Assembly: GCA_027943245.1 (NCBI GenBank)
Contig: JANDJZ010000510.1
Span: 1 to 40,918, forward strand
Direction of reading: 5' to 3'
Length of the DNA: 40,918 nucleotides
Origin: Acanthamoeba sp. SK_2022b
Taxonomy: Eukaryota; Discosea; Longamoebia; Acanthamoebidae
Part shown: piece by piece, positions 28,801-40,420 of the stretch
Layout of the letters: every line of letters begins with the position of its first letter
Position numbering within the stretch: position 1 is the first letter of the stretch
Made by a program: the position numbers and the translations under genes
Notes under the pieces: generated by a model
Told to the model about the DNA's origin: nothing
The model's input: the letters and a program-made list of their open reading frames with translations, nothing else
Database searches by the model: none

Positions 28801-31800
28801 GGAGGCCGAGAAGCAGGAGCGCCTCCGCAAGAGGCGCGAGGAGGTCGAGCGCCAGCGCGAGCGCCAGGAGCGCGAGAAGGAGGCCCAGTTCCTGCGCGAG
28901 CAGGAGGAGCTGCAGCAGGAGGAGGCCCGCAAGCAGGAGTACGCCCGCAAGCGCCGCGAGGAGATCGAGCGCCGGCGCGAGGAGGACGAGCGCAAGAAGG
29001 AGGACAAGTGGCGCAAGCAGCAGGCCAAGCTCAAGCGGCTCGAGGGCGAGGCCAAGGAGCGCTACCGCCAGCGGCTCGAGCAGCTCAGGCAGGAGCGCGA
29101 GGCCAAGGAGGAGCAGGAGCGGGTGGCCCGCATGGAGGAGCTCAAGCGCGAGGAGGCCGAGAAGCAGCGGGCCAAGGAGCGCCGCGAGGCCGAGCTGGCC
29201 CGGTGGAAGGCCGAGCAGGAGCGGGTGCAGGAGGAGAAGTTCAAGCGGGAGGAGGAGGAGCGCCGGCTGGAGGAGCGCATCCGCGAGGAGCGCGGCAAGC
29301 GGCGCGAGGAGGAGGTGGAGCGGTGGCGCGAGGAGCAGGAGCGGCAGCGGGAGGAGAAGTGGCGCATCGAGCAGGCCGAGATGGTGCTGGCCGAGGAGGA
29401 GAAGGCCGAGCGCAAGCGGCGGCGGCGCGAGGAGGTGCAGCGGCTGCGGGAGGAGGAGGAGCGGGCCAAGGAGGAGCGCTTCCAGCGCGAGCAGGCCGAG
29501 CTGAAGCTGCGGGAGGAGGAGGACAAGGAGCGGTGGCGGCGCCGGCTCGAGGAGCTCGAGCAGAAGCGCGAGGCCGAGGAGCGGCGCAAGCAGGAGAAGT
29601 GGATGCGCAAGCAGGAGAAGCTGGCGCGCCTCGAGGGCGAGGCCCGGCAGCGCTACCTGGAGCGCATCGAGAAGCTGCGCGAGGAGCGGGAGAAGCGCGA
29701 GTCGGAGGAGCGCGACCGCGCCATGGCCCTCCTCAAGCTCGAGGAGGAGGAGATGCGGGCCCGCAAGGAGCGCCGCCGGCACGAGCTCGAGCGCCACCGG
29801 GAGGAGCAGGAGCGGCTCAAGGAGCTCAAGTGGGCCGAGGACGAGGCCGAGCGCCGGCGCGAGGAGGAGGAGAAGAAGGCCCGCATCGAGCGGCGCCGGC
29901 AGGAGATCGAGCGCCTGCGCGAGGAGGAGGAGCGCCGCAAGGAGCTCGAGTGGAAGCGCGAGCAGCTCGAGCGCCAGCTGGCCGACGAGCGGCGGGACGA
30001 CGCCCGCAAGAAGCGGCAGGAGGAGATCGCCAAGCTCCGCGCCGAGGAGGAGCGCCTCAAGGAGGAGGCCTTCCGCCAGGAGCAGGCCGCCGAGCGCGCG
30101 TGGGCCCGCCAGAAGGAGGAGACGCGCCGCAAGCGCGCCGAGGAGATCAAGCGCAAGCACGAGGAGGAGGAGCGCATCAAGGAGGAGACCTTCCGCCGGG
30201 AGCAGGAGGAGCGCAAGCAGCTCGAGCTCCTGCGCAAGGAGAAGGAGCGCAAGCGCCGCGAGGAGGTCGAGCGCCGGCGCGATGAGGAGGAGCGCGCCAA
30301 GGAGGACAAGTACCGCCGCCAGCAGGCCAAGCTCCGCAAGCTCGAGGGCGAGGCCAAGGAGCGCTACCGCCAGCGGCTCGAGCAGCTCAAGCAGGAGCGC
30401 GAGGCCAAGGAGGAGCAGGAGCGCGCGGCCCGCATGGAGGAGCTCAAGCGCGAGGAGGCCGAGCGCGCGGCCCGCAAGGAGCGCCGCCGCGCCGAGGTCG
30501 AGCGCCTGCGCGAGGAGGAGGAGCGCCGCAAGGAGGAGCAGTGGCGCCGCGAGCAGGCCGAGCAGCGCCAGTACGAGGAGGACAAGGCCGAGCGCAAGCG
30601 CCAGCGGCTGGCCGAGGTCCAGCGCCGGCGCGAAGAGGAGGAGCAGCGCAAGGAGGAGGAGTTCCGCGCGCAGATGGAGGAGCAGCGCCTGCGCGAGCAG
30701 GAGCAGGCCGAGAAGCTGCGCAAGCGCCGCGAGGAGATCGAGCGCCGGCGCGAGGAGGACGAGCGCAAGAAGGAGGACAAGTGGCGCAAGCAGCAGGCCA
30801 AGCTCAAGCGGCTCGAGGGCGAGGCCAAGGAGCGCTACCGCCAGCGGCTCGAGCAGCTCAAGCAGGAGCGCGAGGCCAAGGAGGAGCAGGAGCGCCTGGC
30901 CCGCATGGAGGAGCTCAAGCTCGAGGAGGAGGAGCTGCGCGGGCGGCAGGAGCGCCGGCGCCTCGCGCTGGAGAAGTTCCGGGAGGAGAAGGAGCGCCAG
31001 CAGGAGGCCAAGTGGCTCGAGGAGGAGGCCGAGCGCAAGCGCGAGGAGGAGGAGCGCCGGCTGCGCGCGGAGCGGCGGCGGCTCGAGGTGGAGCGCAGGC
31101 GGGAGGAGGAGGAGCGGCGCAAGGAGCTCGAGTGGCGCAGGCAGCAGGCCGAGACGCAGCGGGCCGACGAGGCCAAGGAGGAGTACCGGCGGCGGCGGGC
31201 CGAGGAGGTCAAGCGCATCCGCGAGGAGGAGGAGCGCCTCAAGGAGGAGATGTTCAAGCGGGAGCAGGCCGAGGCGCGGGCGCTGCAGCGGCAGAAGGAG
31301 GAGACGCGCAAGAAGCGTGTGGAGGAGATCGAGCGGAAGCGGGAGGAGGCCGAGCGCGAGAAGGAGCGGCAGTGGCGGGAGGAGCAGGCCGAGCTCAAGC
31401 GGCTCGAGGAGGAGAAGCGGGAGCGCCACCGGCGGCGGCTGGCGCTGATCGCGGAGAAGCGGGAGCGCGAGGAGCGCGAGAAGCAGGACGAGTGGATGCG
31501 GCAGCAGCAGAAGCTGCGCGAGCTCGAGGGCGAGCAGCGGGAGCGGTACCTCGAGCGCGTCAAACGCGTGCGCGAGGAGCGCGAGCGCCGCGAGGAGGAG
31601 CAGCGCATCGCGCGCATGGAGGAGCTCCGCGCTGAGGAGGAGGAGCGCGAGGCCCGCAAGGAGCGCCGCCAGCGCGAGGTCGAGCGCCTCCGCGAGGAGC
31701 AGGAGCGCCAGAACGAGGAGAAGTGGCGCCTCCAGGAGGAGGAGCGCCGCCACCTCGAGGCCGAGAAGCAGGAGCGCCTCCGCAAGCGCCGCGAGGACCT

Positions 31801-32229
31801 CCTCCGCCGCAAGGAGGAGGAGGAGCGCGCCAAGGAGGAGACCTTCCGCCAGGAGATGGAGGAGGTCCGCCGCCGCGACGCCGAGCGCGCCGAGAAGAAC
31901 AAGCGCCGCCGCGAGGAGATCGAGCGCCAGCGCGAGGAGGAGGAGCGCAAGAAGGAGGACAAGTGGCGCAAGCAGCAGGCCAAGCTCAAGCGGCTCGAGG
32001 GCGAGGCCAAGGAGCGCTACCGCCAGCGCCTCGAGCAGGTCCGCCGCGAGCGCGAGGCCAAGGAGGAGCAGGAGCGCCTGGCCCGCATGGAGGAGCTCAA
32101 GCGCGACGAGGACGAGCGCCGCCAGAAGCGCGAGAAGCGCGAGGCCGAGCTCAAGCAGTGGCGCGAGCAGAAGGACCGCGAGCAGGAGCTCAAGTGGCTC
32201 GCCCAGGACGCCGAGCTCAAGTGCGCCTC

Positions 32230-32298
<69 letters not shown>

Positions 32299-34739
32299 CG
32301 CGCGTGTGTGTGTGTGCGCGTGTGTGTTGTGTAAGAGAGCATACGTTGATCGTGTGTGTGGGGGATAGGATGATGGAGGAGACAAAGGAGGAGGCGCGGA
32401 AGAAGCGCCAGGCCGAGCTGGAGAAGATCAAGGCGCAGCAGGAGAAGCTGAAGCTCGAGCAGTACGAGCGCGAGAAGGAGCAGGAGAAGCAGCTCGAGCG
32501 CGAGCGCAAGGAGCGGGCCAAGCGCCGCCTGGAGGAGGTCGCCCGCAAGCGCGAGGAGGAGGAGCGCCGCAAGGAGGACGAGTGGCGCAAGGAGCAGGAG
32601 CTCCTCCGCAAGCTCGAAGGCACGCGCGCCCACATTCCTGTCCCACCCACGCATTCCTCGTTTTCTTACCACAGTCTATGGCTGGAATGTGTCGACACAT
32701 TCCTTGTGTGCGTGCGGGGGACACGCGCGTGCAGGCGAGAAGAGGGAGAAGTACCTGGAGCGGCTGAGGCAGGTGAGGGAGGAGAAGGAGCGGAAGGAGG
32801 AGGAGGAGCGGGAGCGGCGGATGGAGGAGATCAAGCGGGACGAGCGGGAGCGGGAGGAGCGGAGGGCGCGCAGGCGGGAGGAGGTGGAGCGGATCAAGGA
32901 GGAGGAGGAGCGGAGGAAGGTGGAGAAGTGGATGGAGGAGCAGGCCGAGCTGAAGCGGGCCGAGCGGGAGCGGGAGGAGCGCAGGCAGAAGCGCGCGGAG
33001 GAGCTGCAGCGGAGGCGGGAGGAGGAGGAGCGGGAGAAGGAGGAGCGGTTCAAGCGGGAGATGGAGGAGCAGAAGCGGTTCGAGCGGGAGCGGCGCGAGG
33101 CGCGGGAGCGGCACAGGGAGGAGGCCGAGCGGAGGCGGGAGGCCGAGGAGCGGGCCAAGGAGGAGGCGTGGCGGCTGGACCAGGCCGAGCTCAAGCGGCA
33201 GGAGGAGAAGCGGCGCGAGGCCAACCAGCGGCGCCTGGCCGAGCTCAAGCGCGAGCGCGAGCGCAAGGAGGAGGACGAGCGCATGGCGCGCATGGAGGAG
33301 ATCAAGCGCGCCGAGGAGGAGGAGAAGGTCCGCCGCGAGCGCCGCCGCGCCTTCCTCGACGAGCTCCGCGAGCAGCAGGAGCGCGCCAAGGAGGAGCTCT
33401 ACCGCCGCGAGCGCGACGAGCGCCTCCGCTTCGAGCGCGAGATGGCCGACCGCAAGGTCCGCCGCGACGCCGAGATCGCCCAGTGGCGCGAGGCCAAGGA
33501 GCGCGAGAAGGTCGAGCGCTGGCGCCAGGAGCAGGAGGAGCAGAAGCGCTACGAGGCCGAGCGCCAGGCCCGGGCCGAGCGCCGGCGCGAGGACATCACC
33601 CGCAGGCGCGAGGCGGCCGAGCGCGAGAAGGTGCGGCTCTACCGCGAGGAGCAGGAGGCCCAGCGCCTCAAGGAGGAGCACGACCGCGAGTACAACGAGC
33701 GCCGCCTGGCCGAGCTGGCCAAGAAGAAGGAGGAGGAGGAGCGCCGCAAGTGGGAGGAGCAGCAGCGCCTCGACGCCGAGGCCCGCGAGCTCGAGGAGAA
33801 GGAGCGCCAGAAGCGCGCCGAGCTCCGCGCCATCAAGGAGGAGGAGACCGCCAAGTGGAAGTACTCGCCTCCGCTTTCGCTTTCGTTCTTTTTCGCTTTC
33901 GCTTTATTTTTCGTTCTTCCCCCCCCCGTTGCTGACGCGCGCGTGGCCGCCAGGGACGAGAAGGCCAGGCAGCGCGACGACGCCAAGAAGAAGAAGGCCG
34001 AGCTGATCAAGCAGAGGGCCGCGGCCAAGACCCAGGCCGAAGCCGTCCACGCCACGCTCCAGGCCGCTCGCGTGGCCCCCATGTCCGACTTTGACGACTT
34101 CTTCGACACCTCGAGCATCGCCGGCGTGGCCACCGACGCCTGTACGTCTGCTTGCCCCCCCCCTCTCCCCTGCTCAGCAACTCGCCCGCCGCCGTTGCCT
34201 CACCCGTCCACACCGCCACAGCTCGCGAGTCGCAGGCGCGCACGCAGCAGAGGCGCGCCGAGGAAGCCAAGAAGAGGCGCGAGGAGGAGGAGCGCAAGAA
34301 GAAGGAGAAGCAGGCCGAGCTCGAGGCCGAGATGCGCCGCAAGCGCGAGGAGGCCGAGGAGGAGGCCCGCCGCGCCCGCCGGCGCGACGCCGGAGTCGAC
34401 GCCCCGTCGCGCTCCACGCGCGCCGCTTCGCCGCCGCCCTCCGCCGCGGCGGCCTCGTCGCCGTCGAGATCCCAGGACAGGACCGCTCGTCTGGCGGCGT
34501 TGGACGACGACGACGCCGCGTTCGAGGAGGAGCTCAGGAGGCGCGAGAAGCTGCGCCAGGAGCGCCTGCGCAAGATCGAGGAGGAGGAGCGGGCCGAGGA
34601 GGAGGAGCTCCGCCGTAGGCGCGAGGAGCGCAGGAAGCGCGCGGAGGAGCTCGAGCGCGCCGGCGAGTCCGAAGCCGATCGTGAGCGCGAGGAGCGCCGC
34701 CGCAAGCGCGAGGAGCGCAGGAAGGCCATGGGCCTCTAA
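25851..34739 (+). CDS. giant E/R/K-rich repeat protein (single alpha-helix / coiled-coil), about 2,778 residues
   Basis: Exons: 25851-25948, 26065-32220 (a 6.2-kb exon), 32369-32619, 32735-33860, 33954-34141, 34222-34739. Almost the whole chain is Glu, Arg, Lys, Gln and Ala, with no proline over more than 2,000 residues and periodic EEERRKEE patterns. It is trichohyalin-like and predicted to be one extremely long charged helix. A marker motif LEGEAKERYRQRLEQL recurs eleven times at spacings of exactly 157, 197 or 237 codons. The C-terminal 200 residues differ: a hydrophobic patch MSDFDDFFDTSSIAGVATDA, a Ser/Pro-rich linker, then another charged helix ending RRKAMGL. The intron 32620-32734 starts with GC; the repeat spacing and the motif KLEG-EKREKYLERL require it. 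Function is not recognised. A structural spacer, cytoskeletal linker or cortical scaffold is plausible. No enzymatic domain is visible. Confidence 0.93.
26435..32880 (+). repeat. eleven long internal repeats: one 37-residue unit plus 3-5 forty-residue units
   Basis: The LEGE (or AEGE) marker starts at 26435, 27146, 27857, 28328, 29039, 29630, 30341, 30812, 31523, 31994 and 32613. Distances are 711, 711, 471, 711, 591, 711, 471, 711 and 471, and 471 for the last after removing the 148-base intron 32221-32368. In codons these are 237, 197 or 157, that is 37 + 40n with n = 5, 4 or 3. DNA identity between copies 4, 5, 7, 8 and 10 is very high around the marker. Confidence 0.95.
32229..32330. repeat. 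(TC)n(TG)n microsatellite in giant coil gene intron
   Basis: A TC run followed by a TG run with interspersed CG steps fills most of the intron 32221-32368 between GTGCGC and GGGGATAG. Confidence 0.95.
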
Positions 34740-34886
34740 GCTCTCCCTCGCCGCCTTGCCCGCACACGGCTGCGAGCTGTGTTCTTTTACATCTACATTC
34801 TATTACTTTGTTTTTTTCCACTTACAGAATACATTTTTTAGCAAAATAATATGTCTTTTTATGTCGAGCCTAAGTATGTACGTGCG
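34740..34886. terminator. convergent 3' ends, 147-bp intergenic region
   Basis: The giant coil gene (stop ending at 34739, plus) and the RasGAP-START gene (stop ending at 34887, minus) face each other across 147 bases of AT-rich DNA (TTTTTTTCCACTTACAG, GCAAAATAATATG). Polyadenylation signals for both transcripts must lie here or overlap the neighbouring gene. No exact site is assigned. Confidence 0.4.
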
Positions 34887-37707
34887 TCAGCAATCCTTTT
34901 TGTGTTTCTTGTCCTTCTTGTCTTTCTTCTTTGGCTTGTCCTCCTTTTCGATGTTGTTGTTTCTCTTTTCGTCAAACGACACGCTGCGGAAGGGGTGCTG
35001 GCCTCCTTCCTGTGCACGTTAGGAAACACAACAAACGTGAGAACGAGCACAACAAAGAAACACGGTTGGGCACAGCTCCTGTGGGAGATGGCGTACGCTG
35101 GCGTTGTCTTTTGCGTGCGATGACGTCGTGGCCCCTCGCCGACGTGACGAGGCCGGTGCCCGTTCACTGCCGCTCTTACCGGCCTTCTTTTGTTGTTGTT
35201 GTTTGCTGGGCTCCACACCGGCCTCGTCCTGGTCCTCACTTCCGCTCTCGTCCGTCTCCGCGGGCAACTCCATGTCGAGGGCGGCGTCGTGATCTGTTGT
35301 GCGCGTGCGTCAAGTGAGATCAAGGACAGAAGTGATCACAATCACATTGACATTCAACTAAGGCCAACCTGAAGCGCTCGCATCCCGATCCGAATCGCTG
35401 GGCGAGGACCGCCGGCTGGTTGGTGCGGGGGAGTGATGTGGGTCAGTCCACACGCACTCGTCCAATCAAAAGAGGGCTCGGTCGGGTACCCGGCCCTCAG
35501 CCAACCGGCCCTGCGCAGGATGCGCGAGCGCTTGCTACCCTTGTGCCAGCTGCCCCTGCGTGCACATGCCACCGCGTCATCAACGGGAGCCAATGCAGTG
35601 GCCAAGGGAGCGAAGGACATCGTACGAGGCGGCTGGAGCCTCGGGGGGCGTGGAACTGAGCTGCTCCACTGTCAGATGCTCCCTATCTGCGATCACCAAC
35701 GCACGGTCAGGAGGAAACCGGGCGTTGGCTCCGGGAAACGACGGCTCGGAGTGAGTTGGGCTACCTTGTGTAGGGACGGCCTGGTCCGTGGCCTGCGTGC
35801 GGGGCGGCAGAGTGGTTCTCTTGTTGGACAGCGGGAGGGCACTGAGGAGGCTGTTGACGGGCGACTGCGGACGGGCACGGTTCCACGGCAGCACGGGCCT
35901 CTCCCACGTCTAGGAATATGTCATGACATTTAGGAAGGCGAGTTGGCGCTGTGTGATTGGAGGGCCTGTCGTAAGGGGACAATGCGTACGGAGGTGGTGG
36001 TCTGCTTTCGGTTCCGGAGGAGTTCAAAGTATTTGGTGACGTTCCTCAACACGCGTCCGCATTCCTTGGCCAGCTTCTCCGATAGGCCGCTGCTATCCGT
36101 CTCCTCTGTTTTTTTTCGATCGAAAAAAAAAACAACAATAAAAAAATATTAATTCTCACACAGTACGCGTTTGGCAAGTTTTGATTGGGCGGGCGCACCC
36201 TCCCCACGAGGGTCCACTTGGATGAGGAGTGTGAGCAGGCATGACGAGTCTGATTCCGCCAGAGGCTCCTGACCTGGGCCGCCCGGTTCTGACTTTTCGA
36301 TGATGTGGCCCGACACTGCCGAGAGGGTCAGCCTGGACGAAGCCAAAGAAAGAAGAACGAAAGCGAGGGGACAGCGAAAAAAGAACGAAAGCGAACCGTG
36401 GAGAATGCCCCGTGTGTGCGTGTCTGTGGGCGGGCAGTCCTTCCGGTACGACGAGAAGTAGCAACCGTAGGCACGGCCACCTTCCTTCACCGCGCAGTAA
36501 CGAGTCACGCAGAAATCCCTGCGCGCCATCGCAACACACGAAAACGAATGAACCAGACTTAGCCCTTAAGTCCAGAAGGAAGAGACCCGAGGGAGGCCAC
36601 ACCTGGGCTTGAGAGGCTGGGGGAAGTCCCACGTGGCAAGGTAGTCCCCGCGACAGGGTTGGATCTCCCGTAGGACGAGCGGGAACCGACGGAACCGCGC
36701 GGCGTGCAGCGATGCCTTGTCGGGTTTCAGGTCGCTGGCCACGGTCCGATTCGATCGCCGCCTCCCCACTGCGCAGGTTAGCCATATATTTAGATTCTGT
36801 GGCCACGGCCAATCGCATTGTAAAGTAAGACTGGGGAAGGGAAGCGGAGCGTACGTAGAGGCGAGGAGCGCGGGGAGAGGGCCTGCTGGTCTTCGTTATC
36901 TGGCTGTTGTAGGTCCTGCGGCTTCATCTCTAACAACGTCTTGAACGACTTTCTGCGCCCTGCCAAACAAAACATAAGAAACGCTTGGAGTGCTGCTTGT
37001 TCGAGGCCACTCGCGGGGTATGCGCTACCGGTGGGCGAGCATCGGGGCGAGAGGCTGGCGTTTAAGAAGAGCTCATCGTCTTGCCGGCGCACCGGCTTTT
37101 CCTGGCTGTTTCCGTTGTCGGGCTCGGCGTCGTTGTCGGCGTCGTGTCGGGCCACCGTCCGGACAGAGGCCGAGGACGACAGCTCCTCCGACTGCACGCT
37201 CCTGATGCCGCGCAGGCTCTTACGCTTGACGCCCTCCGTCGAGAGGGCGAGGCTCTTGCGCTGACCGCCCGCGCGGCTGCCGCTCCCGTCCGCGCCCGCG
37301 AACACGCCGTCGGCGCCGGGCGACACCTGAGACCTGTCGTTCCACGCCACAGGCGACGACGAGAGGGAGGCGACGACGGGGAACGCCCCATGGGCGCTGC
37401 TCCTCTTGGGCCTCAGGCCAACCGAGATCGGCGTGGAGCCCGAGCTAGAGAGTTGTGTCGACATGTCGGCCTGGTTGGCGGCCATCTTGATGGTCGTGCC
37501 GCCGCCCGGCTCGAATCGGGGCGCGTGGTCGCTGAGCTGCAGCTCGAACCGACTGCTGGCGATGATTCGCTCGTTGTTGTGGTGGGCGACCTCCTGTTCC
37601 ACGCCCTTGTCGCTGTGCGTGCGACTGCGTCGGCGGCGTCGCTCGCCCGAGTCACCCTCGCCGCTCGCCGTCCCCTGCACGCTATTGCTGCCCAGAAACG
37701 TACGCCT

Positions 37708-37789
<82 letters not shown>

Positions 37790-40140
37790 CGTTGGCTGAA
37801 GCCCACTCGACAGAGAAACGGAGAAGAGGGACGGAGAGTACCGGAGCACGGAGTGGCCGATGCTGCCCGAGAGGGTGCGACGAAGCTTCTTGCCGGAGAG
37901 GTCGGGCGCGCCGGCCTCCTCGCCAGCCGCGGCGCCCGAGGCCTCGTCGAGCAGGAACGCGTGCAGCGTGCTCATATCTGTCGGCACCGAGCCCTGTGCC
38001 TTGATGCACAGCACCTTCTTGCCCTGCTCGCAACAGATATTGTCAACGAACGCGCTCCTGCCTTGTTGAGGGGAGGGAGACTCGGTCGAAGAAGCCAACC
38101 TGCGACTTTTTCCTGATGAAAGTGGAGACGCCCTTCTTCTTATTGAGGAGCTTCCACTCGGGGCTTCCCGCGGCAATGTCCATGCGCCTCACTTGATCCG
38201 AGCAACTCTGCGCGTTTCCTCACAGCACGGCGTTGAGCGCAAATCACAAACTGTTGCCGTGCAAACGATGCAGACGGCTCTCCCCTCGCCACTAAATCCC
38301 TCACGTACGCGCGCAACCAATGTGAGGTCGTCCGGGAGGAAGCCATAGTTCTGGTCATCGACCAAGCACTGCACGAGCGCCGGATTGGGAGAGAGCAAAA
38401 TGAGTGAACGTGATCGAGGCATGACTCGACTTGACGCGCATACACGGAGCACACTCACACACCTGGGCGAGGTAGTCGAGCAACTCCTGCAGTGCATTCT
38501 GTTGGTCGGACTGATCAGTCCCGCGGGGCGAATTGGGTGCGCTGGTCCCCGCCTCCAAATGGTGCACGGGCGGTTCGATCTCGCCAGATCGCTCTGAGGC
38601 TGCTTCGGCATCTGCGTCTTCTGCGAGAGCAAAGGGTTCAGATGCGATGCAGGCAGTGTGGGCGGCACGGTGGTTAAGCGTACGCTGATTGATGATGGCC
38701 AGCGTGATCCGCTCGATCACGAGAGAGTTGGTCTCCACGAACTGGGCCAGCGCTGCCGAATCCCCGACAGCCACTGTACCATTCGCCTGCGTTCCGCACA
38801 CCTTCTATCAGCATCCAGAGCCATGAACACCGCTGCACGTCGTGCGTACCAATGTTGTCAGCAATTTGGATATCAATATGAGTGTCCGCATTGCTTGGCC
38901 GGTTGGCGCCTCTGTTGGATTAGGGAAAGATGATTTAGCAACATGATGCTCCACCAGATGGATACGGGGAGCCATTGCTCCATTTGTAGCGACACTCACC
39001 AGGGAGAAGGTGGAAACGGTGGGGGCACACAATAGCGGGACATATGAACCGAAGAAACAGGATACTCCCCACGATGTTCTCCCTGCACGGAGGACACAAA
39101 CTGATTTCAATGCAAGTCCATGACAAAAGGCACGCACACACGCCTACCTCATTTCTGGAAAGCGTTGTTCGATCTCGTGACGAAGGATGGAGAACCCCCA
39201 ACGCAGCAGCCTGCGCGTGAGGTGAGCCTTGATAATGCGAGCGGAAAGGCGTCAGGGATGAGTACGGGGGTAAAAGGCCGATGGATGCAAAGAGCAGCGA
39301 TAGGAACGATTCCGTCTTCTCGACCAGCGCTCTGCAATTCGTCTCCGCATCCTCTCCCGGGGCCACCTTGCGCGGGTCCGTCTGTCGCACGCCAAACGTC
39401 AGCTGCTACGGGTAATCGTGACGCGAAAGAAGAAGAAGAAGCGGGCAACCTCCAGGCTGAGGTTGGTCTCTTGAACGTCTCGAATGAGGACCAACACTGT
39501 CCTCTCGAGAAACTCGATCCCTGCAAGTTGGGCAAAAGAAAAGAAAAAATGCCGTGAGACTTCTTCAGCTTGCATGCTTGCTGAACTAGTAGACCTAGCA
39601 GAGGAGAGCGTACCTCGGCCGGTGAAGGCGTTCAACGACAATAGCCGCATCAACAGCGACTCTTCCCTGCGTACAACAACACGTGAGGATACGTAGTGTA
39701 TCTAGCAACGAGCTCAAGAGTACCTGAATATTGTGTCGGGATTGCTGGCCTTGGCCACCTCATCAACGACGACCTGCTGGAGGAGCACCCTCTCCATGCC
39801 ATGGGCCTTGTAGAACCTCAGCAGGAGCTTGGCTAGAGTCTGTCCTCCGAAAGCAATACACGCCGGCACCCAACCAAAAAAATGGACCCACGGGAGGTGA
39901 GCGCGCAGGTGTGGGGCACGTTGCGTGCCGGGGAAGGAGGGGGACCTCTGTAGTGCGCTCGTTGAGGGTGTGCTTGTGGATGGCCTTCACCAGCTCGAAG
40001 CCGGGGTCCAACAAGCGCTGCGGAGTTAAATGACGGCAGCACGCTGAGAGAACGCTCGCACTTTGGGGGGGGGGGGATCACAAGAGACGCAGGGTGGGGA
40101 AGGGTACCCGACCCCATTCGCCATAGGCCTCGTCCGACAT
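34887..40140 (-). CDS. RasGAP fused to a START domain split by a large insert
   Basis: Twenty-four exons, all GT-AG and phase-consistent, about 1,123 residues: 40140-40108, 40017-39946, 39839-39724, 39666-39614, 39520-39450, 39381-39266, 39210-39148, 39082-39000, 38911-38850, 38786-38463, 38368-38318, 38207-38107, 38057-37842, 37705-36855, 36768-36603, 36518-36397, 36315-36199, 36105-35990, 35909-35765, 35686-35626, 35555-35490, 35415-35369, 35293-35097, 35009-34887. RasGAP (residues 15-330) has NPDTIFREESLL, with the arginine finger at about R74 formed across an exon junction, and ILFLRFICPAIVCP at 182-195. START begins near 355 (WKLLNKKKGVSTFIRKKS, CIKAQGSVPTDM) and resumes near 760 (RGDYLATWDFPQPL, RRDFCVTRYCAVKEGGRAYG, SGHIIEKSE, LLIQVDPRGE). 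About 350 Ser/Arg-rich residues separate the halves. The tail is disordered and ends KKKDKKDKKHKKDC. The most N-terminal exon is the least certain. Confidence 0.83.
36199..38207 (-). other. START domain, interrupted
   Basis: The C-terminal half (exons 36768-36603, 36518-36397, 36315-36199) is clear START: a wPl..RDF-like segment (FPQPLKPRRDFCVTRY), a strand GGRAYGCYFSSYRKDCPP, then HIIEKSE and TLLIQVDPRG. The N-terminal half is in exons 38207-38107 and 38057-37842. Between them exon 37705-36855 encodes Ser/Arg/Lys-rich disordered sequence. START domains bind sterols, phospholipids or ceramide; the ligand here is unknown. Confidence 0.65.
37713..37788. repeat. (CA)n microsatellite in RasGAP-START intron
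   Basis: A pure CA repeat of about 76 bases in the intron between exons 38057-37842 and 37705-36855 (TG on the sense strand), just downstream of the acceptor side on the plus strand. Confidence 0.95.
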
Positions 40141-40420
40141 GTCTGTCCCCTTCACGAAGAGAAGAGCTCTTTCGTAACTCCTATTACGGCGGGACTGCGT
40201 TGCTGCGGCCAAGTGTGGGTACAGCAACTTCCGTGCCGGACTTAAAAAGGGGTTGTAGTTTGGCCGTCAACGGTTGGCGCAGACAGTTCACTAGGGTGGA
40301 CACAGACGACGAGCTTGCCTCATGGCCGCGGGCAAGAAGGTGCCGTGATGGGCGGTGTGCTAGTAATCCAGTCATACATTATTGCGAGAACTTGTGTTTG
40401 TGGGGATTGATCAGTAATGG
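40141..40420. promoter_or_regulatory. region between helicase-associated gene 3' end and RasGAP-START 5' end
   Basis: A 280-base gap between two minus-strand genes. It must hold the 3' flank of the upstream gene and the promoter of the RasGAP-START gene. An in-frame stretch extends a little upstream of the chosen ATG (residues ERALLFVKGTD, from an AACGCAG acceptor-like site near 40194), so an additional 5' exon is possible. Confidence 0.35.

Noticed and set aside
26084..32650. A 2,188-codon open frame antisense to the giant coil gene, very Leu/Ala-rich
   Set aside because: It exists because the sense strand uses GAG, CGC, AAG and CAG codons almost only, whose complements never make stops. 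The LEGE spacing, exon phases and composition all support the plus strand, and poly-Leu over 2,000 residues is not credible.
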